The notes: generated by a model not told the origin, from the letters alone. A stretch of 64,000 bases of DNA from Chloroflexota bacterium (GCA_020161935.1 JAIUNI010000020.1:23796-87795), one strand, 5' to 3'; numbered from the stretch's first letter, positions 25,536 through 33,815 are shown. Made by a program: numbers and translations.

Positions 25536-26207
25536 TCAGTATGAAAAACCGCTGCGGGTCGGGCGCGGGGCAACGAGCGCGGTTGCGGTTTGGATGAGGA
25601 CGGGACGCTGCGCTGTGGTTACGGCCTGAACGGTGGCGGGGAAGTTTTCGGCTTCTTCCGTCGAGCGGGGTAGATTTTGCTGCACGATGCTGGCTACAGT
25701 CGCGGCGTATTCGGTTTCCACCGTGTTGTATTCTTCAACCGGCGCTTGAATGCGGAAGACCCCCACAACCACCAGCCCTACGACAAACCACACCAGCACC
25801 AATATCGTGAGCCAAATGCCAATGCCGCGATTTTTTGCACGGGTCTTGGGCGTGAGCACCTTGAGCGGCGAACCGGCTTCCGGCGAGGCGAGAAAGAGGA
25901 GATGTTCAGCTAATGCTGGCAGCGGGTAACTGCTGCTGAAATCGAACACGCGCAGGTGATTCATGATTTTGGGGATGGGTGCTGGCTGGGCGGTGAGCAG
26001 AACGACGTGTTGATTATTATCAAACGCCTGTATAACCACGTTCTGTACAGTCGCGTCATCGTTGGCAGCGGGTGAGGTGACGGCCAGCAAGATCATGCCT
26101 TTTTCGGCGGTTAGGCTTTCTTTGAAGGCAAACCCTTGCGCCTTCAAGTCCTGCATCACGCGCTGGGCAAGCGCGGCATCTTGTGGGTTATAGACGAGTG
26201 TAAGCAT
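25536..26207 (-). CDS. TIR-like domain protein with C-terminal membrane anchor
   Basis: A 223-residue protein. ATG 26207 is preferred because AAAGGA is well spaced upstream, whereas ATG 26216 touches it. Residues 1-115 read like a TIR/TIR_2 fold: LVYNPQDAALAQRVMQDLKAQGF (beta-A/alpha-A), ILLAVTSPAAN (beta-C), HVVLLTAQPAPIPKIM (beta-D), LRVFDFSSSYPLPALAEHL (beta-E). The catalytic-type Glu of NADase TIRs is not evident. One membrane segment (about 130-155) and a Thr/Gln-rich tail follow. It lies 22 bp after the CopC-CopD gene. The function is unknown; a scaffold role is more likely than NAD hydrolysis. Confidence 0.55.
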   Translation of the reverse strand: MLTLVYNPQDAALAQRVMQDLKAQGFAFKESLTAEKGMILLAVTSPAANDDATVQNVVIQAFDNNQHVVLLTAQPAPIPKIMNHLRVFDFSSSYPLPALAEHLLFLASPEAGSPLKVLTPKTRAKNRGIGIWLTILVLVWFVVGLVVVGVFRIQAPVEEYNTVETEYAATVASIVQQNLPRSTEEAENFPATVQAVTTAQRPVLIQTATALVAPRPTRSGFSY

Positions 26208-26229
26208 AGCGAGCATCCTTTAGTACAAG

Positions 26230-28458
26230 TTACGAGTTTTGTCTTTGAAACGTGCGAATGTAATTCACGATGTCCCAACGTTGGGCATCGGTTAAGGCGG
26301 TGTCACAAGCGGCAGAGCCTTGCCACCCGTCGCGGGTTGCTGCGAAAAGCTGTTCATCGCGGGTACGAGCCAACCGGTCGACAAAGCGACCTTGATTGTC
26401 ACTTTCCCATGATGGACATGAGGCGCGGTACAAAGCCGCACCTGCATCCAATGATTCTTGGCTGGGTATGACAGCGTTGACGACGGTTGGTGGTGGGTTG
26501 ATAGCGGCAACGTACTGTGCATCGGTGTTTTGGATGACCACAACTCCGATTAACGTCAGCACGACCGTCCCAACGACCGCGCCGACCGCGACGGTAACAT
26601 TGGCGGGTGAGAGGTCAAGGCGTTGGTAGACCCAGTAGGCGAAGGGGTACAAGACCCACATGACAGCCAGCAGTACGATCACAAGGGCGATGATTTGCTG
26701 GGGACGCGGCGGCAGCGTGATCTGTACAGCAGCGGCATCGGTAATCTGCCAGTCGAAGGCGGCACGGTGAATGCTGCCATCGGGTAAGGTGACATCGAGC
26801 AGTGACCACCACTGCCCGGCGCGGTCGATCTCCGCACCCGCGCCGATATAAAGACCTTCTTCGGCGTTTTCGAGCGTATCCCAGCCGCCACGAACATCAC
26901 GCTGCGGACTGACCATTTGCAACCGTAAACCCACGTCATTGACTGGCTGCCCAGCGCGGGTGAGTGATACATCGTAGGTGTTGATACCGGGGCCGCCGGG
27001 GGTGAGGGTTAGGGTGATGTCGAGGTCGTTCAGCGATTGGCTTTCGCTGGGTGAAGGGACGGCCTCTTGAATGAAGTAGGGAATGGGAACCGGCGTAGCA
27101 CTCAACACCCCAACGCTTGCCAGCACGAGGAACGCTAAACCTGTTTCGAGGCGCAAGGTGGGGATGAAGCCGGATACACGCGCTGTAAACCCTTGCCAGC
27201 GGGCGTAACGTTCTGGTCGCAACGCCATGTGATGCGCGAGCGCCACGATTAAGAGGCCAGCTACCAATACGATTTTGACGACGAGCGTACCGCCGAAGGG
27301 TGTGCTGGTCACATCGGGGGGGGTATAAACCCATGTTAAGGCGCTGTAGATGCCTGTGGCGATGACCAGCACCAGACAGGAAACCGCTAACCTTGAAAAC
27401 CGCTGCATGACGGCGAGTAAGGCTTGGCGACGCTGTTCACCCTGATAGGGGGCGAGGGCGGTGGGCAGGACGAAGGCCAGCGCCGCGAGGCCACCAATCC
27501 ACAAGCCGACCCCGATGCCATGCAGCCAATCGTTAAAGGTGGCGACCCACGGCCAGATAATGCTGCCGGCTGCGTGGCTGCCGGCGCTGAACGTCCCAAC
27601 CATAAGCAGGCCAGCCCACGCATTCGCCGTCCAAAAGGGGCGGACGGTGTCGGGCTGCTCGGTGCGCCAGTACAGACTGAGGGCGAACAGCATAGTAATC
27701 AGCACGAGTAAAAACATGCGGGCTGTCCATAAGTCACCGAAGCGGGTGCTAGTACGGACGACGGCCCATAAGCTCTGGCTGATGACGCGCCCGACATCGG
27801 CTTCAAAGAACACCATACTTTGCTGGAGCAGGGCTAAGATGCTGCCGATGAAGGCGACTGCTAAAGCTGCGATCATCACCCGATTGAGGGCGGTCATGAC
27901 GCGGGGTGGGAGTAAACCGGCGCGGAATGACTTGCTGCCCCATGCCGGTACAAGGATAGTGCTGTAGAGGATGCACACGCCGAACAGGAGCATGGTTGAA
28001 CTGAGCGACAGGGTGCGCCAGATGACTTCCAGAGGGTTAACTTGATTAAGGGCGGCTTGCCCATCTACGCCGCTGACGGCTGCACCGACGAAGAACACGC
28101 GGCTCTGCGCGATAACATGCCCATCGCTGGCGAAGGCGATCCGCATGTCTACGATGTACGCGCCATCGGGTAGGTCGCGGGGGAGGCGGGCGGTGAGCAA
28201 GGCGTTATTCTCCGGCGAGAGACCGCCTTCGGTGACGACATCACCCTGCTGGTTCAATACCCTTAAGCTGCTAAATTGGGCTTCTAAACCTTCGCTGAAC
28301 CAGTATTGAATGCGGGCGGGCGGGCGTTCAAGAACCGCACCTTCTTCGGGGATGGAACGCAGCAGATAGCCGTGAGCCGCAACCGGACGTATGCCGAGCA
28401 GGAGCGTGAGGACGAGCAGCGATAGGAGGCTAACCAGACGGGTGTTGCGAAGTTTCAT
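26230..28458 (-). CDS. CopC-CopD fusion copper protein with degenerate cytochrome c-like tail
   Basis: A 742-residue protein. A signal peptide is followed by a CopC domain (about 29-125) that begins AHGYLLRSIPEEG, the conserved N-terminal Cu-binding His, with a later GHVIAQSRVFF. The CopD membrane domain (about 145-445) has eight helices with HGIGVGLWIGGLAAL and ALAHHMALRPERY. A beta-rich region and two more helices follow. Residues 666-742 resemble a cytochrome c domain (SLDAGAALYRASC ... LTDAQRWDIVNYIRTF) but have C681-P-S-W-E instead of CxxCH and no GMP methionine loop. It is likely involved in copper uptake or handling. It is transcribed with the 67-residue protein upstream (5-bp gap). 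Confidence 0.88.
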   Translation of the reverse strand: MKLRNTRLVSLLSLLVLTLLLGIRPVAAHGYLLRSIPEEGAVLERPPARIQYWFSEGLEAQFSSLRVLNQQGDVVTEGGLSPENNALLTARLPRDLPDGAYIVDMRIAFASDGHVIAQSRVFFVGAAVSGVDGQAALNQVNPLEVIWRTLSLSSTMLLFGVCILYSTILVPAWGSKSFRAGLLPPRVMTALNRVMIAALAVAFIGSILALLQQSMVFFEADVGRVISQSLWAVVRTSTRFGDLWTARMFLLVLITMLFALSLYWRTEQPDTVRPFWTANAWAGLLMVGTFSAGSHAAGSIIWPWVATFNDWLHGIGVGLWIGGLAALAFVLPTALAPYQGEQRRQALLAVMQRFSRLAVSCLVLVIATGIYSALTWVYTPPDVTSTPFGGTLVVKIVLVAGLLIVALAHHMALRPERYARWQGFTARVSGFIPTLRLETGLAFLVLASVGVLSATPVPIPYFIQEAVPSPSESQSLNDLDITLTLTPGGPGINTYDVSLTRAGQPVNDVGLRLQMVSPQRDVRGGWDTLENAEEGLYIGAGAEIDRAGQWWSLLDVTLPDGSIHRAAFDWQITDAAAVQITLPPRPQQIIALVIVLLAVMWVLYPFAYWVYQRLDLSPANVTVAVGAVVGTVVLTLIGVVVIQNTDAQYVAAINPPPTVVNAVIPSQESLDAGAALYRASCPSWESDNQGRFVDRLARTRDEQLFAATRDGWQGSAACDTALTDAQRWDIVNYIRTFQRQNS

Positions 28459-28463
28459 GGTGG

Positions 28464-28667
28464 TTATTCAAGCGGGAAGCGACCCTGTGTGGGTTCAGTC
28501 GTTTCGGTGGGTTGTTCGGTGGTCGCTTCGAGTTCTTCGGGCGTTGAGACACGGCTGCGTACCCAACTGATGCCCATCATGACGAGGAAGATCGCGGCGA
28601 TGGACAGGAAAACGAGTTCATCCCATTCGCCAAGCGCCCCGTGGGCGAGGATGAAAACTGGTCGCAT
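28464..28667 (-). CDS. Small single-helix membrane protein in the CopC-CopD operon
   Basis: A 67-residue protein. ATG 28667 is chosen for its GAGGAG-type ribosome-binding site; the longer open frame upstream lacks one. The sequence MRPVFILAHGALGEWDELVF leads into one membrane helix (about 18-38) and a Thr/Glu-rich tail. The His-Glu-Asp N-terminus could touch a metal, but that is speculation. It ends 5 bp before the CopC-CopD start, so the two are co-transcribed. Confidence 0.7.
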   Translation of the reverse strand: MRPVFILAHGALGEWDELVFLSIAAIFLVMMGISWVRSRVSTPEELEATTEQPTETTEPTQGRFPLE

Positions 28668-28804
28668 AACTTTCTCCTCTATCGCGCTGCGCGAGGAATT
28701 TGTGGACGTGAATGGGGCGCATTTTACCACAGAATAGGCGGCCTGTTCAATTTTTCACGAACTGCTCAGGGAAATAAAAACGCGCGAAGCTGCGCGTTTG
28801 AGGT

Positions 28805-28876
28805 TACGCCCGATAGGAATCGAACCTACGACCACCCGCTTAGGACGCGGAGACTCTGCCTCTGAGTTACGGGCGT
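28805..28876 (-). tRNA. tRNA-Arg (anticodon CCU)
   Basis: The minus strand gives a 72-nt cloverleaf with acceptor ACGCCCG/CGGGCGT and discriminator A. The anticodon arm is TCCGC-GTCCTAA-GCGGG with anticodon CCT, and the T arm is GTAGG-TTCGATT-CCTAT. CCA is not encoded. Confidence 0.95.
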
Positions 28877-29405
28877 GAGAATGACCTGAATGTCAGTATA
28901 CTCGTTATTGGCGGGCGAATGCAAGTCAGTAACCGTTAAAAGTTGAAGGTTGAAAGTTAAAAGGAATGTCGGCTATTGGCAGTTAGCGATTGGCTTTTGG
29001 AGTGATCGGTTGATGTTAATATGCGTTATTAGACGGCTATAATAATTGCAAGTTTTGCATAATTTGCACATTTTCTCGCTGAAATGGTCGGCGGGAAGCT
29101 CGCGTGCATCCGCCGAAGGGTTATTTTGTGACGGCATAAGTGAGAGAGCGCGGCGCTGAATTGACACAAACCCGGCGGATGGCTCCCGTGTAAACGCCGC
29201 GTTGCAAATATTGCAACTGCATAGCGGGAGTGAGGGAGATTCCCGCCGAGAGTAGTTTTAAGTGACAAGTCGCAAGTTACAAGTGAAGACAAATTCCGTT
29301 TAACCGCAGAGACGCAGAGAAAATGCAGAGAGAAATGCAAATTTAACCGCCAAGTCGCCAAGAGAATACCGAGATAAAACATAATAGAATTATAGAACAA
29401 AAAGG
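28877..29405. repeat. Gene-free repeat region between tRNA-Arg and the XRE gene
   Basis: Holds the tRNA-Arg promoter, a short AAGTTGAAGGTTGAAAGTT low-complexity block (28940-28962) and, from about 29035, an inverted copy of the mosaic repeat at 9031-9465. Inside that copy are a GCAGAGACGCAGAG unit (29301-29340) and AAGTGACAAGTCGCAAGTTA direct repeats (29261-29285). No gene is supported. Confidence 0.75.
28895..28924 (-). promoter_or_regulatory. Sigma-70-type promoter for tRNA-Arg
   Basis: On the minus strand TTGCAT (28924-28919), an 18-nt spacer and TATACT (28900-28895) lie about 20 nt before the tRNA 5' end. Confidence 0.6.
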
Positions 29406-29747
29406 CTAAAATTGCAAGTTCGAATCGGGTTTGTCTTCTGTTTGGACGATGAGGCGGATGGCAGCAAGAGGATCGTCGCGGCGGATGGCGGCGAGGATGG
29501 CTTGCTCGTGCGGCGTGAGGTCGGCGCTGTGGGATGGTGGGGTGGGGTCGTCGGTGCGGCCTAGCAGGTAGTCAGCGGAGACATTGAAGGTGTCCGCCAT
29601 GCGGGTGACGACATCACTGGAGGGGTCCGATTCTCCTGCTTCATATCGCACAATTTGACGCATGTTTATATCCAGCGCTTTGGATAAGGAAGCATAAGTA
29701 TGATTATTTTTTAAGCGTAATTGTCGTAACCGTTCAGCTTGGAGCAT
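29406..29747 (-). CDS. XRE-family transcriptional regulator
   Basis: A 113-residue protein starting at ATG 29747, with AGGA 7 nt upstream. The N-terminal Cro/CI-type helix-turn-helix is LRQLRLKNNHTYASLSKALDINMRQIVRYEAGESDPSSDVVTRMA, followed by FNVSADYLLGRTDD, the usual end of the XRE module. A short C-terminal helix follows. An imperfect palindrome upstream (TATTATGC ... GCAATAATA, about 29785-29812) could be its operator. The last codons and stop lie inside the repeat shared with 9.03 kb. Confidence 0.88.
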   Translation of the reverse strand: MLQAERLRQLRLKNNHTYASLSKALDINMRQIVRYEAGESDPSSDVVTRMADTFNVSADYLLGRTDDPTPPSHSADLTPHEQAILAAIRRDDPLAAIRLIVQTEDKPDSNLQF

Positions 29748-29896
29748 GATAAATCCTATAAGGACTTGACTTAATGGCAAATTTGTCGTATTATTGCTGT
29801 ATATTGCATAATAAGGTGGTAAACAATCTTTCAAGAACTGAGAAACGCACAATTATAACGACGATTTGCGAATTGGCGCTTATGAGCAAGCCGCCG

Positions 29897-29925
29897 TTGA
29901 CGGTCACAAAGTAAATTGATACACT
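29897..29925 (+). promoter_or_regulatory. Candidate promoter for tRNA-Leu(UAA)
   Basis: TTGACG (29897-29902), a 17-nt spacer and TACACT (29920-29925), about 45 nt before the tRNA. It is moderately close to consensus. Confidence 0.45.
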
Positions 29926-29969
29926 AATTACCCTAAGCAGGCTACATAAACTATTTGTAGACAGCTTAC

Positions 29970-30052
29970 GGGGCAATGGTGGAACGGCATACACGGCGGT
30001 CTTAAAAACCTCTGTCCGCACGGACTTGTGGGTTCGAATCCCACTTGCCCCA
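29970..30052 (+). tRNA. tRNA-Leu (anticodon UAA)
   Basis: An 83-nt class II tRNA with acceptor GGGGCAA/TTGCCCC and discriminator A. The anticodon loop is CTTAAAA (anticodon TAA), with a long variable arm (CTGTCCGCACGGACTT) and T arm GTGGG-TTCGAAT-CCCAC. The anticodon stem has one C-T mismatch in my alignment. CCA is not encoded. Confidence 0.94.
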
Positions 30053-30062
30053 ACTAATGATG

Positions 30063-30088
30063 AAGCGCCTTTACTGGCGCTTTTTTAT
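30063..30088 (+). terminator. Terminator after tRNA-Leu(UAA)
   Basis: AAGCGCC and GGCGCTT form a 7-bp stem with a 6-nt loop followed by a T run. Confidence 0.9.
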
Positions 30089-30100
30089 TTGGAGATGGTG

Positions 30101-30799
30101 ATGATCAAACTTGAGCAAATTCGGGCGATCCTTGAACTGTGGGAGTCGGGTATTCCAAAAGAGCGTATACCGGAAAAGTTGGGAATCTCACTCTATCAAG
30201 TACGGAATTGTATTAAGGAATACGTTTCGCTTGCGGAATTTGATAAAAGTCATACTTCAGCGGCTGCTTCAAACCCAAGTGTACGGACTTATGTCATTAA
30301 GAGTTATCAACGTGGGCGAACTGCTTATAGTGATGAAGATCTGATCAAAGCTGTCCCCGAATGCACTTCGTTTGCAAAGTTGCTCGAGCGATTTGGACTG
30401 CGGCCTGCTGGTGGGAACTATAAGCTTATTCAAACCCGTGTTAAAGCATTGGGGTTAGATACGAGTCACTTTAAGGGATCACATGATTGGGCGAAAGGAC
30501 GCAAAAGTACATTTGTACGGAAGCGCGATTTAGCAGAAATATTGGCTAAGGACTCAATCTATACATCGTCGATGCTTCGCAAGCGGTTAATAAGCGAGGG
30601 GATATTTGAGCACCGGTGTGTGTCGTGCGGGTTGGACACGTGGCTAGAGAATAAGATTCCGCTGGAGATCGACCATATCAACGGCGACCGGCGCGATAAC
30701 CGGATCGAGAATTTGCGGCTGCTCTGCCCGAACTGCCACGCGCTGACGGAGACGTATCGTGGGAAGAATAAACGGGTCAGCCTAACTACCAGTAAATAG
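30101..30799 (+). CDS. HNH endonuclease with N-terminal helix-turn-helix
   Basis: A 232-residue protein. ATG 30101 is chosen because GGAG (30091-30094) sits 6 nt upstream; longer frames would overlap the tRNA and its terminator. The N-terminus (IRAILELWESGIPKERIPEKLGIS) is a helix-turn-helix like those of resolvases. The C-terminal HNH domain has CVSCGL, LEIDHINGDRRDNRIENLRLLCPNCHALTETY with two CxxC zinc knuckles and the His/Asn/His catalytic set. It is a free-standing, probably mobile endonuclease next to a tRNA gene. Base composition is visibly more AT-rich than in the flanking genes. Confidence 0.9.
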   Translation: MIKLEQIRAILELWESGIPKERIPEKLGISLYQVRNCIKEYVSLAEFDKSHTSAAASNPSVRTYVIKSYQRGRTAYSDEDLIKAVPECTSFAKLLERFGLRPAGGNYKLIQTRVKALGLDTSHFKGSHDWAKGRKSTFVRKRDLAEILAKDSIYTSSMLRKRLISEGIFEHRCVSCGLDTWLENKIPLEIDHINGDRRDNRIENLRLLCPNCHALTETYRGKNKRVSLTTSK

Positions 30800-31003
30800 T
30801 TTTATAAGCACCAGAAGATTCTAAATTATGCTACTACTTGAATGCTGATGTGGTATGAAGTTGTGATCTTTATCACTAGCGTATTCGTTTTCACGCTCTT
30901 ATGCTGATGATTAGAGGAATATTTACAGCGAGACCAACTATAATTCGCATGTGGCTGGACTAGTTATGTATAAGCAGCCAAGTGAATATTTGTATGTAAA
31001 CAG

Positions 31004-31037
31004 AGGCGTTACCCACAATGGGGTGTAACGTCTTTTT
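31004..31037 (+). terminator. Terminator upstream of the CSLREA protein gene
   Basis: AGGCGTTAC (31004-31012) pairs with GTAACGTCT (31025-31033), with one G-U pair, followed by TTTTTG. It ends about 200 nt after the HNH gene stop. This places a transcript end here and argues against a start for the next gene before 31069. The 30800-31003 stretch it would terminate holds no visible ORF. Confidence 0.8.
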
Positions 31038-31068
31038 GTTTAGTGAGCAATTTAAGCAGGAGGATTTC

Positions 31069-32277
31069 ATGTGCGCGTTTAAGCGATTATGGATTATCGT
31101 GATTATTATCGCTCTGATACCCGTATTTACCACTAACGCAGCGGCTTATCTGGTGAACAGTGCTTTAGATGAACACGATTATGTTATTAATGGGGTTTGC
31201 GAAACACAACCCGGTAATTCGGTTTGTACGCTGCGCGCAGCACTTGACGAAGCGAATGCCGCAGGTGGTGGGTGGCATCATATCACCCTAGCCCCAACCT
31301 CTATTGGGCTTTCAAAGTCTAATGGCGCATTCGTGATTAATACGGGGGTGAAGGTCTCTATTGAAGGCACAGGTACATTAACGGTGCTGGATGGTGGCGG
31401 TTATTCAGGTGTCCGAATCTTTACCGTGGAGCGGGGCGCTTGGCTTCGCCTGAGTCACTTGACGTTAGCAAATGGCACTGATTCTGGTTCCGGGGGTGGC
31501 ATTCAGAATAGAGGCAATACGTTCATATACCGGGTGATACTGTCAGGTCATCATGCGACGAGCAGCGGCATTAGTGGCAACGCAGGGCGGGGCGCAGCCA
31601 TATTTAACGAGTCTGGGAGTATATTGACGATTGAGCAAAGCACGCTTGTTGACAATCAATCGAGGGGCAGCGGCGGTGCTATTCGTAATGAGGGTACCGT
31701 GACTATCTTGAATAGTACGTTCGCTCGTAATGATGGCTATGCTGGTGGGGGTGGCGCACTTGCAAATACAGGTCTTGCATTTGTATATACCAGTACATTT
31801 TCAGGTAATCATTCATCTGGTGCAGGTGCGATATGGAACGATTTTACAGGCCAAATCTATATTTACAGTTCAACTTTTGCGGATAATTATAGTCATAGTA
31901 ACGGCTTATCGACTACATTGAATAATTCAGGAACGATGTATGTGATTAACAGTATTGTATATGCGCTGCCGGGTGGAAGTAACTGTGATGGGGCAATCAA
32001 ATCACTCGGTTACAATTTGTCAAACGACGCGAGTTGTGGTTTGAATGCACATGGAGACCAGCAGGGTGTTGACCCTCAGCTTGCCCCACTGGCACAAAAT
32101 GGTGGCGCTACCGAAACACGCCGGTTGTTGAATGGCAGTGCTGCGATTGACACCGGTTTTTGTATTGGGTTGGATCAGCGAGGTTATCCCCGGCCTATAC
32201 GATTGACGTGGGCGGGAAACATACGGAATAAGTGCGATGTGGGAGCATTTGAACTGCAACGAAACGAAGTTCGGTAG
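31069..32277 (+). CDS. Secreted CSLREA-domain parallel beta-helix protein
   Basis: A 402-residue protein starting at ATG 31069 with AGGAGG just upstream. A signal peptide (LWIIVIIIALIPVFTTNAAA) is followed by a CSLREA-type motif (CTLRAALDEANAAGG). A right-handed beta-helix rich in GGAIRNEGTVTILNSTFARN-type turns follows, then the choice-of-anchor ending LNGSAAIDTGFCIGLDQRG and CDVGAFEL. It is a surface or extracellular adhesin-like protein with no catalytic residues evident. AT-rich codon use sets it apart from the flanking genes and suggests transfer. Confidence 0.85.
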   Translation: MCAFKRLWIIVIIIALIPVFTTNAAAYLVNSALDEHDYVINGVCETQPGNSVCTLRAALDEANAAGGGWHHITLAPTSIGLSKSNGAFVINTGVKVSIEGTGTLTVLDGGGYSGVRIFTVERGAWLRLSHLTLANGTDSGSGGGIQNRGNTFIYRVILSGHHATSSGISGNAGRGAAIFNESGSILTIEQSTLVDNQSRGSGGAIRNEGTVTILNSTFARNDGYAGGGGALANTGLAFVYTSTFSGNHSSGAGAIWNDFTGQIYIYSSTFADNYSHSNGLSTTLNNSGTMYVINSIVYALPGGSNCDGAIKSLGYNLSNDASCGLNAHGDQQGVDPQLAPLAQNGGATETRRLLNGSAAIDTGFCIGLDQRGYPRPIRLTWAGNIRNKCDVGAFELQRNEVR

Positions 32278-32388
32278 CGATTATGATGGAAGGCTGTTAA
32301 ACACAGTCTGAAAACAAACGTACTACAAAGCGGATTGTTTGTGTGAACACGTCTCTGTGTATTGTCTAATGATCTGCCGCAAGGAGTA

Positions 32389-32418
32389 TTGACTGACCAG
32401 TCTCTGATTCGCTAGACT
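32389..32418 (+). promoter_or_regulatory. Candidate promoter for the CWC/epimerase operon
   Basis: TTGACT (32389-32394), an 18-nt spacer and TAGACT (32413-32418), 27 nt before the CWC start codon. Confidence 0.45.
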
Positions 32419-32444
32419 GACACTTCAACGTGAAGGGATGCGCG

Positions 32445-32663
32445 ATGACGGAAGCCAATCAACAGGCGCTGGGTAAGGGCAACCGCACCTGCCCAGAATG
32501 CGGGACGGTGTTTAGCTGCGCGGTGGCAGCGGGTGAATCACAATGTTGGTGCTTCAATTTGCCCCGTATAATATCTCTAGATGAGTCGGATGATCGGGGC
32601 TGCCTGTGTCCCACCTGTTTAGGGGCGTGGATCGCGCGCAAAACGGACGAACAGGCGACATAA
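32445..32663 (+). CDS. Cysteine-rich CWC family protein
   Basis: A 72-residue protein. ATG 32445 is preferred because AAGGGA lies 7 nt upstream. Its motif order CPECGTVFSCAV ... CWCFNLPRI ... CLCPTCLGAW matches the cysteine-rich CWC family (PF14375), a small zinc-binding protein of unknown role. It is 33 bp upstream of the epimerase gene and probably in the same operon. Confidence 0.85.
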   Translation: MTEANQQALGKGNRTCPECGTVFSCAVAAGESQCWCFNLPRIISLDESDDRGCLCPTCLGAWIARKTDEQAT

Positions 32664-32696
32664 GCCCACTTTAACCCTTAACATTGGAGTACATGA

Positions 32697-33743
32697 ATGG
32701 CTGAACAAAAGTCATATTTGATTTCGGGCGGTGCAGGATTTTTGGGTATCAACCTCGTGCGCTATTTGTTGGAGCGCGGGCATAAGGTTACGACGCTGGA
32801 CATCGCACCATTTGACTACCCGGAAAAACCCCAGATTAATGAGATTATCGGTGATATTCGCGACCGTGCGGCGGTGGATAAGGCGATGCAGGGCATCAAC
32901 ATCGTCATCCATACGGCGGCGGCGCTGCCCCTGTACAGCGAAGCCGATATTATGTCGACCGATTTGGATGGCACGCGGAATATGATCGACTCGGCGTTTA
33001 AGGCGGGAGTCGAGCGTTTCGTGCATGTGTCCTCGACGGCGGTGTACGGCATCCCTGACCATCACCCGCTGTTGGAAACGGATAAGCTGGATGGTGTCGG
33101 GCCATACGGTAAGGCGAAGATCGCGGCGGAAGAAGTGTGCTTCGAGTACCGCAAGAAGGGGATGTGCGTACCGGTTATTCGTCCGAAGTCGTTCATCGGG
33201 CCAGAACGGTTGGGCGTTTTCGCGCTGTTCTATGACTGGGCGAAGGATGGTCATGGCTTCCCGATGTTGGGCAGCGGCAACAACCGTTATCAACTGCTGG
33301 ATGTGGAAGACCTGTGTGACGCGATTTACCTGACCTGTACGCTAGATAAGGCTGTGGCGAACGATACCTTCAATATCGGCGCGAAGGAATTCACGACGAT
33401 GAAGGAAGATTATCAGGCGGTGTTGAATTACGCCGGATTTGGTAAGAAGATTACCGGACTGCCCGCTGGGCCGGCGATTATGACGCTGCGGATTTTGGAA
33501 GCGCTGAAGATTTCCCCGCTTTACAAGTGGGTTTACGAGACGGCGAGCAAGGACTCGTTTGTGTCGATTGAGAAGGCGGAGAAGCAGTTGGGCTACAAGC
33601 CGAAGTTTTCCAACAAGCAGGCGTTGATCCGCAATTACCAATGGTATCTGCAAAACCTGTCGAAGTTCCAAGGGCAATCGGGTGTGTCGCACCGTGTACC
33701 GTGGAAGCAGGGCATTCTCGGCGTGGCGAAGGTGTTCTTTTAG
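32697..33743 (+). CDS. NAD-dependent epimerase/dehydratase (extended SDR)
   Basis: A 348-residue protein with cofactor motif SGGAGFLGINLVRYLLERGHKVTTLD, then VIHTAAALP, VERFVHVSSTAVYG and the catalytic YGKAK. The late VEDLCDAIYLTCT is typical of sugar-nucleotide epimerases. A C-terminal extension is longer than in GalE. The substrate is likely a nucleotide-linked or lipid-linked sugar or steroid-like alcohol; family membership alone cannot tell. GGAG lies 8 nt upstream of the start. Confidence 0.9.
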   Translation: MAEQKSYLISGGAGFLGINLVRYLLERGHKVTTLDIAPFDYPEKPQINEIIGDIRDRAAVDKAMQGINIVIHTAAALPLYSEADIMSTDLDGTRNMIDSAFKAGVERFVHVSSTAVYGIPDHHPLLETDKLDGVGPYGKAKIAAEEVCFEYRKKGMCVPVIRPKSFIGPERLGVFALFYDWAKDGHGFPMLGSGNNRYQLLDVEDLCDAIYLTCTLDKAVANDTFNIGAKEFTTMKEDYQAVLNYAGFGKKITGLPAGPAIMTLRILEALKISPLYKWVYETASKDSFVSIEKAEKQLGYKPKFSNKQALIRNYQWYLQNLSKFQGQSGVSHRVPWKQGILGVAKVFF

Positions 33744-33775
33744 TTACCAGTTACGAGTTGTCAGTTTACAGATTA

Positions 33776-33810
33776 AAGAGGTGTGTCCATAAAGATACAC
33801 CTCTTTTTTG
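33776..33810 (+). terminator. Terminator of the epimerase gene
   Basis: AAGAGGTGT and ACACCTCTT form a 9-bp stem with a 12-nt loop, followed by TTTTTG. Confidence 0.9.
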
Positions 33811-33815
33811 TTGTC

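Noticed and set aside
26230..26463. Functional cytochrome c domain
   Set aside because: The fold pattern is visible, but neither the CxxCH heme-attachment site nor a distal Met is present.
28805..29969. Integrative element bounded by tRNA genes
   Set aside because: No integrase, excisionase or duplicated tRNA 3' end is visible; only AT-rich genes and a dispersed repeat lie there.
30026..30100. HNH gene starting inside tRNA-Leu
   Set aside because: The extended frame crosses the tRNA 3' half and a terminator; ATG 30101 has its own GGAG site.
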